A DNA stretch of 6,942 bases from Gammaproteobacteria bacterium (GCA_013372875.1 JABXIW010000431.1:1-6942), one strand, 5' to 3'. Counted from the first letter of the stretch, positions 1 through 6,369 are shown. Translations and numbers: made by a program. Notes: generated from the sequence alone by a model not told the origin.

Positions 1-58
1 AATAATAGGTAAGAAATAAAAAATTAGTTTAAATTGTGAATGGATTTAACTAAATGGC

Positions 59-86
59 GCCACCTGCATTGCGATTTGCAGGTGGC
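59..86 (-). terminator. Probable terminator downstream of mdlB
   Basis: A perfect 10-bp stem (GCCACCTGCA at 59-68 pairing with TGCAGGTGGC at 77-86) encloses an 8-nt loop and starts 11 bp beyond the mdlB stop codon. On the minus strand the stem is followed by GCCATTTAGTT, so the uridine tract is weak. The stem is strong and well placed at the operon end, but termination efficiency is uncertain. No gene is visible in positions 1-58. Confidence 0.7.
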
Positions 87-97
87 TTGTACAGTGC

Positions 98-1876
98 TTA
101 AACCGCTTCTTCTAGTTGTTTAGCATCTTCTTGCTCAATCTGTTGAAGGTGTCTATTCGCTTGTTGTAACTGGTACATTTGTGCGTAGCGACCATTTTGT
201 TGCAATAAGGCTTTATGCGTGCCTTGTTCGACTAAGTCACCATGGTGTAGAACCACAATTTGGTCTGCATCCAATATGGTTGATAGTCGGTGAGCAATGA
301 CCACTAACGTCATGTTTTGGCGCAAAACTTTTAAGCTTTTTTGAATGAGAGCCTCAGTTCCTGAATCGATGTTCGCCGTTGCCTCATCCAAAATTAAGAT
401 TTTTGGTTTCGCTACCAACACTCGGGCTAACGCAAGTAATTGCTTTTGACCTGCCGAAAGATTGGTTTCACCTTGGCCGAGTTGAGTGTCTAAGCCGTTT
501 GGATAGCGGCGAATTTGCTCCGATAAACCTACCTTATCTAACGCATCCCATATCTGCTCATCGCTCACTGCTCGGCTAAGAGAAATGTTCTCACGTACAG
601 AGGCTGGGAGAATGTGCGGATCTTGTTGAACCATTGCTACGTCTTTGCGAAGTATGTCTTTACCCAATGTATTAAGTGGCCGCCCATCAATCAATAACTC
701 GCCCACATTGGTTGGATAAAAGCCCATGAGCAAAGATGCTAACGTGCTCTTGCCGCTGCCCGTATGGCCGACCAGCGCGATAAAATCTTGATGAGCAGTT
801 TTCAAGGAGATGTCTTTCAATACATCTTGCTTACCATCATAACTGAACGTCAGATTATTTAGCTCAATTGAGCCCGTTTTAAGTGGTTTATGATCGTCAC
901 CGTAAGTTTGTGGCTTCGCATCAATCAACTCAAAAACACGTTCACTCGACACCAACGCTTGTTGTAAAAGTGCAAGTTGTTGGGTCATTTCAATCAGAGG
1001 TTCGGTCACACGCGCCAAATAACTGATGAACGCATAAAGTACACCGACACCAATCAACTCGACACCATTAAAGCCAAAGATGGCAACTAAGCAGAGTAGG
1101 GCAAGGCCAGCCAACAGATCCATGAGAGGCCGCAGCAGATACCCGTTTAAGCGAATCACTTTTTTGGACGCGACCAAATGCTCAGCAGTGAGTTCGTTAA
1201 ACTGTTTATTAAAGCGCTCTTCCTGTTGCATCAGCTGAATCACGCTCATCCCTTGGATTGATTCGCTTAAGTTGGCGTTAATGTCCGTGAGCAAGTCACG
1301 CATTCTGCGATAACTCTCGGTACTGAGTTGTTTAAACAGATACATAAAGCCAATTACGATCGGTAACAGGACGAGAACAACCAGCGTCAACTTCCAACTC
1401 ATGAAGAACATGACACCCAACATCACCACGATCATCACAACGTTCTTAACCACGGTCGCGATTAACAACTCGTAAAATTGCTGAAGTGATTCTGTATCAT
1501 TCGTGATTCGAGAAACAAGCTTACCAGCAGGCGTGTAGTCAAACGCAGAAAGTGGCTGTTTGATCACTCCCGAAAACACTTGCTTGCGAATGGTTTTGAT
1601 CGTGTTCGTTGCCACCATGCTAAATTGCAACGATTGAAGATATTGGAACGTTGCTGAAGTGACTTGAAGTGACACGTAGCCCAACGCTAAAGCAATCAAT
1701 ACGTTACGAGAGTAGTCACCTTTGGCAATGTGTTCATCAATAAAATACTGGATCAACCAAGGGCCACTCGCACTCGCTAACGCCGCGATAAACAGCAAAG
1801 CTAAGCCTTTTATCATTGGCTTCGGCTGAGACAATGGATAAGACAACAACCGCTTAAATGTACTGGTTTGTTTCAT
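98..1876 (-). CDS. mdlB: Heterodimeric ABC exporter subunit MdlB (multidrug-type permease/ATPase)
   Basis: This is a 592-residue half-transporter with an N-terminal six-helix exporter domain (hydrophobic segments near 21-41, 59-79, 140-158, 163-182 and 252-292) and a C-terminal ATPase domain from about 335. Visible motifs are Walker A GHTGSGKST (370-378), Q-loop glutamines 417-418, signature LSAGQ (473-477, second position Ala-for-Gly), Walker B ILILDEAT with catalytic Glu498, D-loop ANID, and switch His529. The length and the C-terminal GRYAQMYQLQ block fit the MdlB family. It should pair with MdlA in the inner membrane to export hydrophobic compounds; the substrate is not known from sequence. 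The ATG is preceded by GGAGG with an 8-nt spacer, and this site lies inside the last codons of mdlA. The two genes are 3 bp apart, so they are probably co-transcribed and translationally coupled. Confidence 0.94.
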   Translation of the reverse strand: MKQTSTFKRLLSYPLSQPKPMIKGLALLFIAALASASGPWLIQYFIDEHIAKGDYSRNVLIALALGYVSLQVTSATFQYLQSLQFSMVATNTIKTIRKQVFSGVIKQPLSAFDYTPAGKLVSRITNDTESLQQFYELLIATVVKNVVMIVVMLGVMFFMSWKLTLVVLVLLPIVIGFMYLFKQLSTESYRRMRDLLTDINANLSESIQGMSVIQLMQQEERFNKQFNELTAEHLVASKKVIRLNGYLLRPLMDLLAGLALLCLVAIFGFNGVELIGVGVLYAFISYLARVTEPLIEMTQQLALLQQALVSSERVFELIDAKPQTYGDDHKPLKTGSIELNNLTFSYDGKQDVLKDISLKTAHQDFIALVGHTGSGKSTLASLLMGFYPTNVGELLIDGRPLNTLGKDILRKDVAMVQQDPHILPASVRENISLSRAVSDEQIWDALDKVGLSEQIRRYPNGLDTQLGQGETNLSAGQKQLLALARVLVAKPKILILDEATANIDSGTEALIQKSLKVLRQNMTLVVIAHRLSTILDADQIVVLHHGDLVEQGTHKALLQQNGRYAQMYQLQQANRHLQQIEQEDAKQLEEAV

Positions 1877-1879
1877 TGA

Positions 1880-3619
1880 TTACTCCTCCATTGCTTGTTC
1901 GAGTTTTTGGTACTGGAACATTTCTGCGTACCAGCCTTGGTGTTCGAGTAGAGAATGATGTTTCCCTCGCTCGGTGACATGGCCATGATTAAGAACGATG
2001 ATTTCATCAGCCGCTTCTAATGCCGTTAATCGGTGTGCGATAACGATCAACGCTTGATCACGGTAGTGTGTTTCAAGGTTCTTGAGAATCTGATGTTCGG
2101 TTCGACCATCTACGGCGGATAGGGCATCATCTAACACTAACACTTGAGCGTTGAGAAGCATGGCGCGTGCAATCGCAATACGTTGCTTCTGACCGCCAGA
2201 AAGAGTAATGCCTTTTTCGCCAACTTCGGTTTGGTATCCGTCAGGGAATTTCTCTATATCGTCGTGGATACACGCCAATTTCGCTGCTTGATAAACTTGC
2301 TCCTTTGTTGCTTGAGGATTGCCAAGGGCGATGTTGTCAAAGATCGATTTTGAGAACAAAAATGGACTCTGATTCACAACCGCAAAGCGATTACGCCACT
2401 GAGGTAAGATAGCGTCTTTGATTTTGACATCGCCAAACTGAATGGTGCCATTTTCTAAATCATGTTGACGCAATAGCAGGGTGAGTAACGTCGATTTACC
2501 ACTGCCTACTGGGCCAGCAATTCCGAGCATTTTCCCTGGCTCTAACGTTACGTCCACAACGGCAAGAGCTGGTGGGAGTTCTTTACTCCAATGGAACGCG
2601 TCAATCTTGATGTGCAGCGGTAATGGTTTTTCATCTAAAGGTTGTGTGCCACCGATGATCTCTGGTTGTTCATCGAAGATTTCTTGTAGGCGATTCCATG
2701 CGGCAGAACCGCGCTCTAAGATGTTAAACAAGAATGCGAACGCCAGCATTGGCCAAATCATCAAACCCAAGTACATGGTGAAGGCTGTCAAATCACCAAG
2801 AGTGATTTCGCCTTTGTCGACCAGATACGCGCCTGCCGCCACACTAAGAAGAAACGAAAGACCAATCGTCAACTGAATCGCAGGGTCAAAGCGCGCATCT
2901 ACTCTTGCTACCGCGATGTTTTTAGCACCGGTATCGTCAACGACATCTTCAAATCGTTGTTGCTCTTGGTTTTCTAAACCAAAAGCACGCAGCATTCGCA
3001 CACCATTTAGGGATTCTTGCGTCATATCGGACATCGAAGAGAATGCTTCCTGCGCGACACGAAAACGTTGGTGAAGAATGCGGACGATAAAGAAAATAAT
3101 TACCGCGAGAAATGGCATTGGTAACAGGGCCATAACGGTCAGTTTCCAACTGACTTGCGTGACCATGATGATCAATACTGCTATGCCTGTGATAACCGAG
3201 TCGGCTGCCGTTAATACCCCTTCGCCAGCTGTCATAACGATGTTTCTTACGTCGTTCGTGCCGCGCGCCATCAAATCGCCAGTTTTGTATCGTTCAAAAA
3301 AGCGGGGAGGTTGAGTCGAAAGGTGACGGTAAAGGCGGTTGCGTAAAATGGTTCCAAGTTCCCAACTCGCACCAAATAGCCATATACGCCAGAGGATTCT
3401 GCACCCGTAGATGGTGAAAAGTAGAACAATAAGGCCTAACAACCACATGATTAATGTGTTTGTTTCTAATGTGTTATCAACAACGCCATCGACAATCACT
3501 CCGACTGCCTTGGGTGGAACCAGCTGAAGGGCAGAGATTACTGCAAATAAAAGAATGGAACCCACATAATGTTTCCATTTTTGTCGGAAATACCAACGCA
3601 GCTGCCAGAAAATTCTCAT
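1880..3619 (-). CDS. mdlA: Heterodimeric ABC exporter subunit MdlA (multidrug-type permease/ATPase)
   Basis: This is a 579-residue half-transporter and the first gene of the mdlA-mdlB pair. The membrane domain has hydrophobic segments near 19-41, 56-76, 138-180 and 248-300, followed by an ATPase domain from about 336. Motifs are Walker A GPVGSGKST (369-377), Q-loop Gln417, canonical signature LSGGQ (473-477), Walker B VLVLDDAL and switch His529. The residue after Walker B is Asp498 where an active ABC ATPase normally has Glu; family knowledge places this in the degenerate site of heterodimeric exporters. The DALSAVDGRTEHQIL block and C-terminal GWYAEMFQYQ are typical of MdlA. The ATG at 3619 has a strong AGGAGG (3624-3629) with a rather short 4-nt spacer. 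A multidrug role is inherited from family naming, and the transported compound is unproven. Confidence 0.94.
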   Translation of the reverse strand: MRIFWQLRWYFRQKWKHYVGSILLFAVISALQLVPPKAVGVIVDGVVDNTLETNTLIMWLLGLIVLLFTIYGCRILWRIWLFGASWELGTILRNRLYRHLSTQPPRFFERYKTGDLMARGTNDVRNIVMTAGEGVLTAADSVITGIAVLIIMVTQVSWKLTVMALLPMPFLAVIIFFIVRILHQRFRVAQEAFSSMSDMTQESLNGVRMLRAFGLENQEQQRFEDVVDDTGAKNIAVARVDARFDPAIQLTIGLSFLLSVAAGAYLVDKGEITLGDLTAFTMYLGLMIWPMLAFAFLFNILERGSAAWNRLQEIFDEQPEIIGGTQPLDEKPLPLHIKIDAFHWSKELPPALAVVDVTLEPGKMLGIAGPVGSGKSTLLTLLLRQHDLENGTIQFGDVKIKDAILPQWRNRFAVVNQSPFLFSKSIFDNIALGNPQATKEQVYQAAKLACIHDDIEKFPDGYQTEVGEKGITLSGGQKQRIAIARAMLLNAQVLVLDDALSAVDGRTEHQILKNLETHYRDQALIVIAHRLTALEAADEIIVLNHGHVTERGKHHSLLEHQGWYAEMFQYQKLEQAMEE

Positions 3620-3659
3620 TACGCCTCCTGCTTTAAATTATTGAATTTGTTATGGAACT

Positions 3660-3687
3660 ATTATTGAGCGAAATGATGAGTTTACAA
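3660..3687 (-). promoter_or_regulatory. Candidate sigma-70 promoter for mdlAB
   Basis: On the minus strand, TTGTAA (-35, 3682-3687) is separated by 16 bp from AATAAT (-10, 3660-3665, five of six consensus bases). Transcription would begin near 3653 and give a leader of about 34 nt before the mdlA ATG. This is the best match in the 229-bp gap between mdlA and the pilin terminator. It is read by eye and unproven. Confidence 0.45.
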
Positions 3688-3705
3688 GCACAATTTTTGA
3701 GCGAA
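3660..3705. repeat. Pair of 13-bp direct repeats over the mdlA promoter
   Basis: ATTATTGAGCGAA (3660-3672) and ATTTTTGAGCGAA (3693-3705) match at 12 of 13 positions and start exactly 33 bp apart, about three helical turns. One copy covers the candidate -10 and spacer of the mdlA promoter; the other lies just upstream of the -35. This layout would suit a regulator bound on one face of the DNA. No known operator is recognised. Confidence 0.5.
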
Positions 3706-3849
3706 GAAGAAAACAACAGATTGTGTCGATTTTGAATATATGCACTCAGGAATTACTTGCTTTCTCGCTGCAAGAAAACCATGCAACAAAATTATGTGAA
3801 ATCTATGTTAAGTTGAGGTTTTGGCGCGTAAGTTAGCGTTAAAAGTAGA

Positions 3850-3878
3850 AAGCTTCAAAATGTACAATTTTGAAGCTT
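3850..3878 (-). terminator. Terminator of the pilin gene, possibly bidirectional
   Basis: AAGCTTCAAAAT (3850-3861) pairs perfectly over 12 bp with ATTTTGAAGCTT (3867-3878) around a 5-nt loop. It lies 14 bp after the pilin stop codon. On the minus strand the stem is followed by TCTACTTTTAA and on the plus strand by GTTTTGG, so neither uridine tract is perfect. It separates the pilin gene from the mdlA promoter region. Confidence 0.75.
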
Positions 3879-3892
3879 GTTTTGGAGGGGTT

Positions 3893-4384
3893 TTAGCAGT
3901 CTTCAGTTTGAATTCCATAGCGAAGTTGTCCGCCCGGTGTTTTAGGGTAGTACACTTCGACATAACACAGGTGATGGATGCTCACGGGTTTGTTGACAAA
4001 GCCGATAAGGAAGTAGGGTTCAGTCTCTGAATCGGCGCCGTACCATTTGTTGATGGTGAGTTGTGGGTCGAAACCGGCAAGCTCTTTTGCTGGAATCACG
4101 TTTTTGATTAATCCAAAGTAACCAATAAGATCGTTTACTCCGTCGTTATCTAAGTCGATGTTTCGCGTGTCTTCTGAGTTGATGCTCTCTTGAGACTGAA
4201 TAACGGCTTTAGTGTAAACAAGGTTGTTGGCTGTCATTAGCGCTTCTCTTGCACCATACAAAACGGCAATTCGTGCGTCTTTTTGTATTCCGAGGAACTT
4301 GGGTAGGGCAACAACGCCAACAACACCAAGAATGATGATGCACATTATTAACTCGATAAGGGTAAATCCTCGTGAACCACGCAC
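3893..4384 (-). CDS. Type IV prepilin, MSHA (MshA)-like
   Basis: This is a 163-residue prepilin. A 6-residue basic leader (MRGSRG) precedes the prepilin peptidase site G^FTLIE, with Glu at mature position 5, a hydrophobic helix to about residue 28 and Pro at mature position 22, as in type IVa pilins. The stretch PKFLGIQKDAR, followed by a small-residue helix and NNLVYTKA, resembles MSHA pilin MshA. The C-terminal domain has Cys140 and a terminal Cys163 that could form the D-region disulfide, plus a DLDNDGVND segment (77-85) that looks like a calcium-binding loop. Translation starts at GTG, preceded by GGAGG (4391-4395) with a 6-nt spacer; an in-frame TGA lies 21 nt upstream and no ATG precedes the leader. 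No pilus assembly genes flank it, so it would rely on machinery encoded elsewhere. Whether it is a major or minor pilin is open. Confidence 0.88.
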   Translation of the reverse strand: MRGSRGFTLIELIMCIIILGVVGVVALPKFLGIQKDARIAVLYGAREALMTANNLVYTKAVIQSQESINSEDTRNIDLDNDGVNDLIGYFGLIKNVIPAKELAGFDPQLTINKWYGADSETEPYFLIGFVNKPVSIHHLCYVEVYYPKTPGGQLRYGIQTEDC

Positions 4385-4406
4385 AACCAGCCTCCAGCTT
4401 TGTCAT

Positions 4407-4434
4407 TTTATAGGCTGCTATTCTGGAATAAAAA
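4407..4434 (-). promoter_or_regulatory. Weak candidate promoter for the pilin gene
   Basis: On the minus strand, TATAAA (4407-4412) is a five-of-six -10 match, with a poor -35 (TTTTTA, 4429-4434) 16 bp upstream. Transcription would start near 4400, only about 16 nt before the GTG but still including most or all of the GGAGG. The poor -35 suggests an activator, or that the true promoter lies further upstream in the AT-rich 4440-4520 stretch. Confidence 0.25.
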
Positions 4435-4469
4435 TAGGGTTATATCGGTATTAAAAAAGAATGAGAAGG

Positions 4470-4485
4470 TGTGACTGCCATTGCA
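4470..4485. promoter_or_regulatory. Weak CRP-like site upstream of the pilin gene
   Basis: TGTGA-CTGCCA-TTGCA matches the CRP consensus TGTGA-N6-TCACA at 8 of 10 defined positions, with one perfect half-site. Its centre is about 75-78 bp upstream of the candidate pilin start point. Such matches occur by chance, so this is only suggestive. Confidence 0.2.
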
Positions 4486-4594
4486 AATCTCATATATAAA
4501 ACAAGTTGCCTATTTATTCATTAGAGATTGAAGCGGTTTCTCAATTGGGATTTTAAAGAGAGGAGGGAAAAGGAAAAAAAATGAATAAAGATGT

Positions 4595-4619
4595 GCTCGG
4601 GAGGAAAAATCTCCCGAGC
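4595..4619 (-). terminator. Terminator of the GltS-like gene
   Basis: A perfect 9-bp GC-rich stem (GCTCGGGAG at 4595-4603 with CTCCCGAGC at 4611-4619) encloses a 7-nt loop 8 bp past the stop codon. On the minus strand it is followed by a U-rich stretch that includes eight consecutive T (4574-4581), though this run begins 13 nt below the stem. It would insulate the pilin gene from carrier-gene transcription. Confidence 0.8.
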
Positions 4620-4627
4620 CGGAGTAT

Positions 4628-5971
4628 TTAAGATGCGTCCGTTACCGTTTGGCCACTGCGTTTAAATACAAATCGCCAGATAAACAGGACTACTGCGATA
4701 TAAGCTAAGCCGACACCAAGTGCTTGCCACTCCATACCGTTATACATCGCGATAGGCATCAGAGAGATGATAAAGATATCGGTAATTGAACCAGGCACAT
4801 AAGCAATGGCGTAGTCATCCAGAACTTTGCTACGCATTTTAGGGTCAACAATGCGCAATAGCGCGATGCCCATTGCAACTGTGCCTGTTAGCCAGCCCCA
4901 GGAGAATATGCCTTTTTCAAACCAATCATCGCCCATAATTCGAGGCGCAACCCAGAAGATCAGCCACAACGTAAATGCGATGCCACCAATGGCGAGTACG
5001 ATCATTGGCGCAAGGTACTGAGCAAGAACAGTAATTTTGATTGCCGAAATACCAAATATGATCAGGTAGTCGGTGCTGATACCAGCTGCGTGCTTAAATG
5101 CTCCATCACAAAGGTATCGTGACGCTTTGGTTTGTTTCGCGACAATTCGCACGAGCATTCCGCCCAAAAAGCCCGTTACAAATGTCGGAATTTGTACTTT
5201 GTCGTGGAACGACGATAAGTAGTTTGCTGCGACATAAGAGAAAGCCGTAACGACGACGACAAGGGCTGCGTGAATAGCAAATGAATCCACAGAGAGTGAA
5301 GACATTGTGTCTTTCATCACTGGTTCTTGTTCTGTTGGTTTGACAAGACCTTTTCGTTCATGTTCATCCATGCTGTCAAAAGTTGTAAAGCTTCGAATCC
5401 AACCCATTTTTAGAGCAAATTGAAGCATCAGCATGCCGATGGAAATTGAGATGAAGATACCGACTGTCGCAAAGGTCAAACCAAGCGTGAAGCCATCTTC
5501 CCAACCAAGACCCGTGAAAATATCTCCCACAACTGAGGCTGAACCGTGACCACCCATGAAACCCGCAGACATTGTTACGCCAAAACCAGGATTGATTTCT
5601 GGCCAGAAAAATGTAGTTAAGAGCAGGCCAAACATTGCAGCAAATAACCACTGTGAGACAGAAGCAATTTGGTTAAATGCCCATAACGAGCCTGCGCGTT
5701 GTGCGACCACTTTTGGGGATGGAACATCCGTTGCTAACCCTAACGCAGAAAAAAGTGCAGCGGTTAATAGGCTTGCGTTAGCGGTAAACGTGTCTGTCCA
5801 CGGTAATAGATCGAGCATGGCAGGGCCAAACACGAGACCAAATAAACCTGCCAATACAGCAGATGGAATGTACATGCGTTGTAGCAATGGCGTATGCACG
5901 CGAATCACTTTCGCTACAATCAAAAGTAAGCCTGCGATGGCTAAGTCAGTCAGCATTAGACCTTTTGGCAT
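4628..5971 (-). CDS. Sodium:glutamate symporter family (GltS-like) membrane carrier
   Basis: This 447-residue protein is almost entirely hydrophobic, with about ten or more membrane segments in two halves joined by a charged cytoplasmic-type loop near residues 195-225. The first half carries GFMGGHGSAS (137-146), which matches the GGHG motif of GltS carriers. The second half carries GWLTGTVAMGIALLRIVDP (359-377), the matching conserved block. GltS proteins import glutamate with Na+; this one is longer than the roughly 400-residue E. coli protein, mainly in the central loop and C-terminal tail, so its substrate could differ. The chosen ATG at 5971 has GGAGG with a 7-nt spacer. An in-frame TTG at 5998 would add nine residues but would put that ribosome-binding site inside the gene. 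The gene stands alone between its own promoter region and terminator. Confidence 0.85.
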   Translation of the reverse strand: MPKGLMLTDLAIAGLLLIVAKVIRVHTPLLQRMYIPSAVLAGLFGLVFGPAMLDLLPWTDTFTANASLLTAALFSALGLATDVPSPKVVAQRAGSLWAFNQIASVSQWLFAAMFGLLLTTFFWPEINPGFGVTMSAGFMGGHGSASVVGDIFTGLGWEDGFTLGLTFATVGIFISISIGMLMLQFALKMGWIRSFTTFDSMDEHERKGLVKPTEQEPVMKDTMSSLSVDSFAIHAALVVVVTAFSYVAANYLSSFHDKVQIPTFVTGFLGGMLVRIVAKQTKASRYLCDGAFKHAAGISTDYLIIFGISAIKITVLAQYLAPMIVLAIGGIAFTLWLIFWVAPRIMGDDWFEKGIFSWGWLTGTVAMGIALLRIVDPKMRSKVLDDYAIAYVPGSITDIFIISLMPIAMYNGMEWQALGVGLAYIAVVLFIWRFVFKRSGQTVTDAS

Positions 5972-6128
5972 TTTTTGTCCTCCAGTAAATGCATTCAAGG
6001 GGCATCATCCTTTTGACCAACCTTGATGAAATAAATAACTCCACGTAAGAAAGCGCGAATACGAAATCTTTCGAGTACGGAGCAATGGTCGTTTCAATCA
6101 GCGCTCAAGTGCGCTAAAAATCATGAAA

Positions 6129-6157
6129 TTAATATAATTGTCGAGAATGTTCGTGAA
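6129..6157 (-). promoter_or_regulatory. Candidate promoter for the GltS-like gene
   Basis: On the minus strand, TTCACG (-35, 6152-6157) and TATTAA (-10, 6129-6134) are separated by 17 bp; each matches the consensus at 4 of 6 positions. The start point would be near 6122, giving a leader of about 150 nt containing the AGCGC/GCGCT stem. The -35 lies within the short palindrome GTTCGTGAAC (6149-6158), which could be an operator. Confidence 0.3.
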
Positions 6158-6159
6158 CT

Positions 6160-6196
6160 GTTGAGAAACTCGAGCAAGTTTCTCGATTTTATTTTT
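6160..6196 (+). terminator. Plus-strand intrinsic-terminator-like hairpin, possible small RNA 3' end
   Basis: GAGAAACT (6163-6170) pairs perfectly with AGTTTCTC (6177-6184) around a 6-nt loop. It can be extended by U-A and G-U pairs to about 11 bp in RNA. On the plus strand it is followed directly by TTTTATTTTT (6187-6196), the form of a Rho-independent terminator; on the minus strand no T-tract follows. No plus-strand gene precedes it, so it may mark the end of a small RNA. A perfect TATAAT lies at 6133-6138 but has no recognisable -35. Confidence 0.4.
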
Positions 6197-6303
6197 GATA
6201 GTTCACTCAGGAAGGGCGTGTATCCTAGTCAGTTTGAATAGGCAATGCAATTGAGCAGAATCAATAAAATAAGCCTAATAAAACATCAATCATAGGTAGG
6301 TGT

Positions 6304-6369
6304 TTGATAAATAAAAATATTGTATGAAAAATTAATTTTATCGATACGACAATTATTTGTAATTATCAA
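6304..6369. repeat. AT-rich imperfect inverted repeat
   Basis: Outer arms TTGATAA (6304-6310) and TTATCAA (6363-6369) are perfect complements. Further inward ATTGT (6319-6323) matches ACAAT (6349-6353), and the centre holds the 12-bp palindrome AAAATTAATTTT (6328-6339). Allowing small bulges, most of the 66 bp could fold back. AT-rich DNA produces such pairings easily, so function is uncertain. Confidence 0.4.

Noticed and set aside
2481..2876. 131-codon plus-strand open frame opposite mdlA
   Set aside because: It is antisense to conserved ABC exporter sequence, with no ribosome-binding site of note and no family resemblance.
3753..3782. 9-codon minus-strand frame (MVFLQRESK) upstream of mdlA as a leader peptide
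   Set aside because: There is no ribosome-binding site, it has no run of regulatory codons, and it lies upstream of the best mdlA promoter candidate.
4443..4496. 17-codon minus-strand frame upstream of the pilin gene
   Set aside because: There is no ribosome-binding site before the ATG and nothing recognisable in the peptide; short frames are expected in AT-rich DNA.
4581..4631. 16-codon plus-strand open frame preceded by a purine-rich AGGAGG
   Set aside because: The AGGAGG is too far from the ATG, and the frame consists mostly of the terminator stem of the GltS-like gene.
5972..5998. TTG start giving the GltS-like protein nine extra residues
   Set aside because: The ATG at 5971 has a well-spaced GGAGG, which would lie inside the coding sequence if the TTG were used, and no good ribosome-binding site precedes the TTG.
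5556..6026. 156-codon plus-strand open frame opposite the GltS-like gene
   Set aside because: It is antisense to a clear membrane protein; its composition reflects the complementary codons and it has no recognisable motif.
3744..6212. 10-bp word CACTCAGGAA shared by two intergenic regions (about 3744 and 6203)
   Set aside because: A single 10-bp match between two regions in 7 kb can occur by chance, and the flanks do not match.
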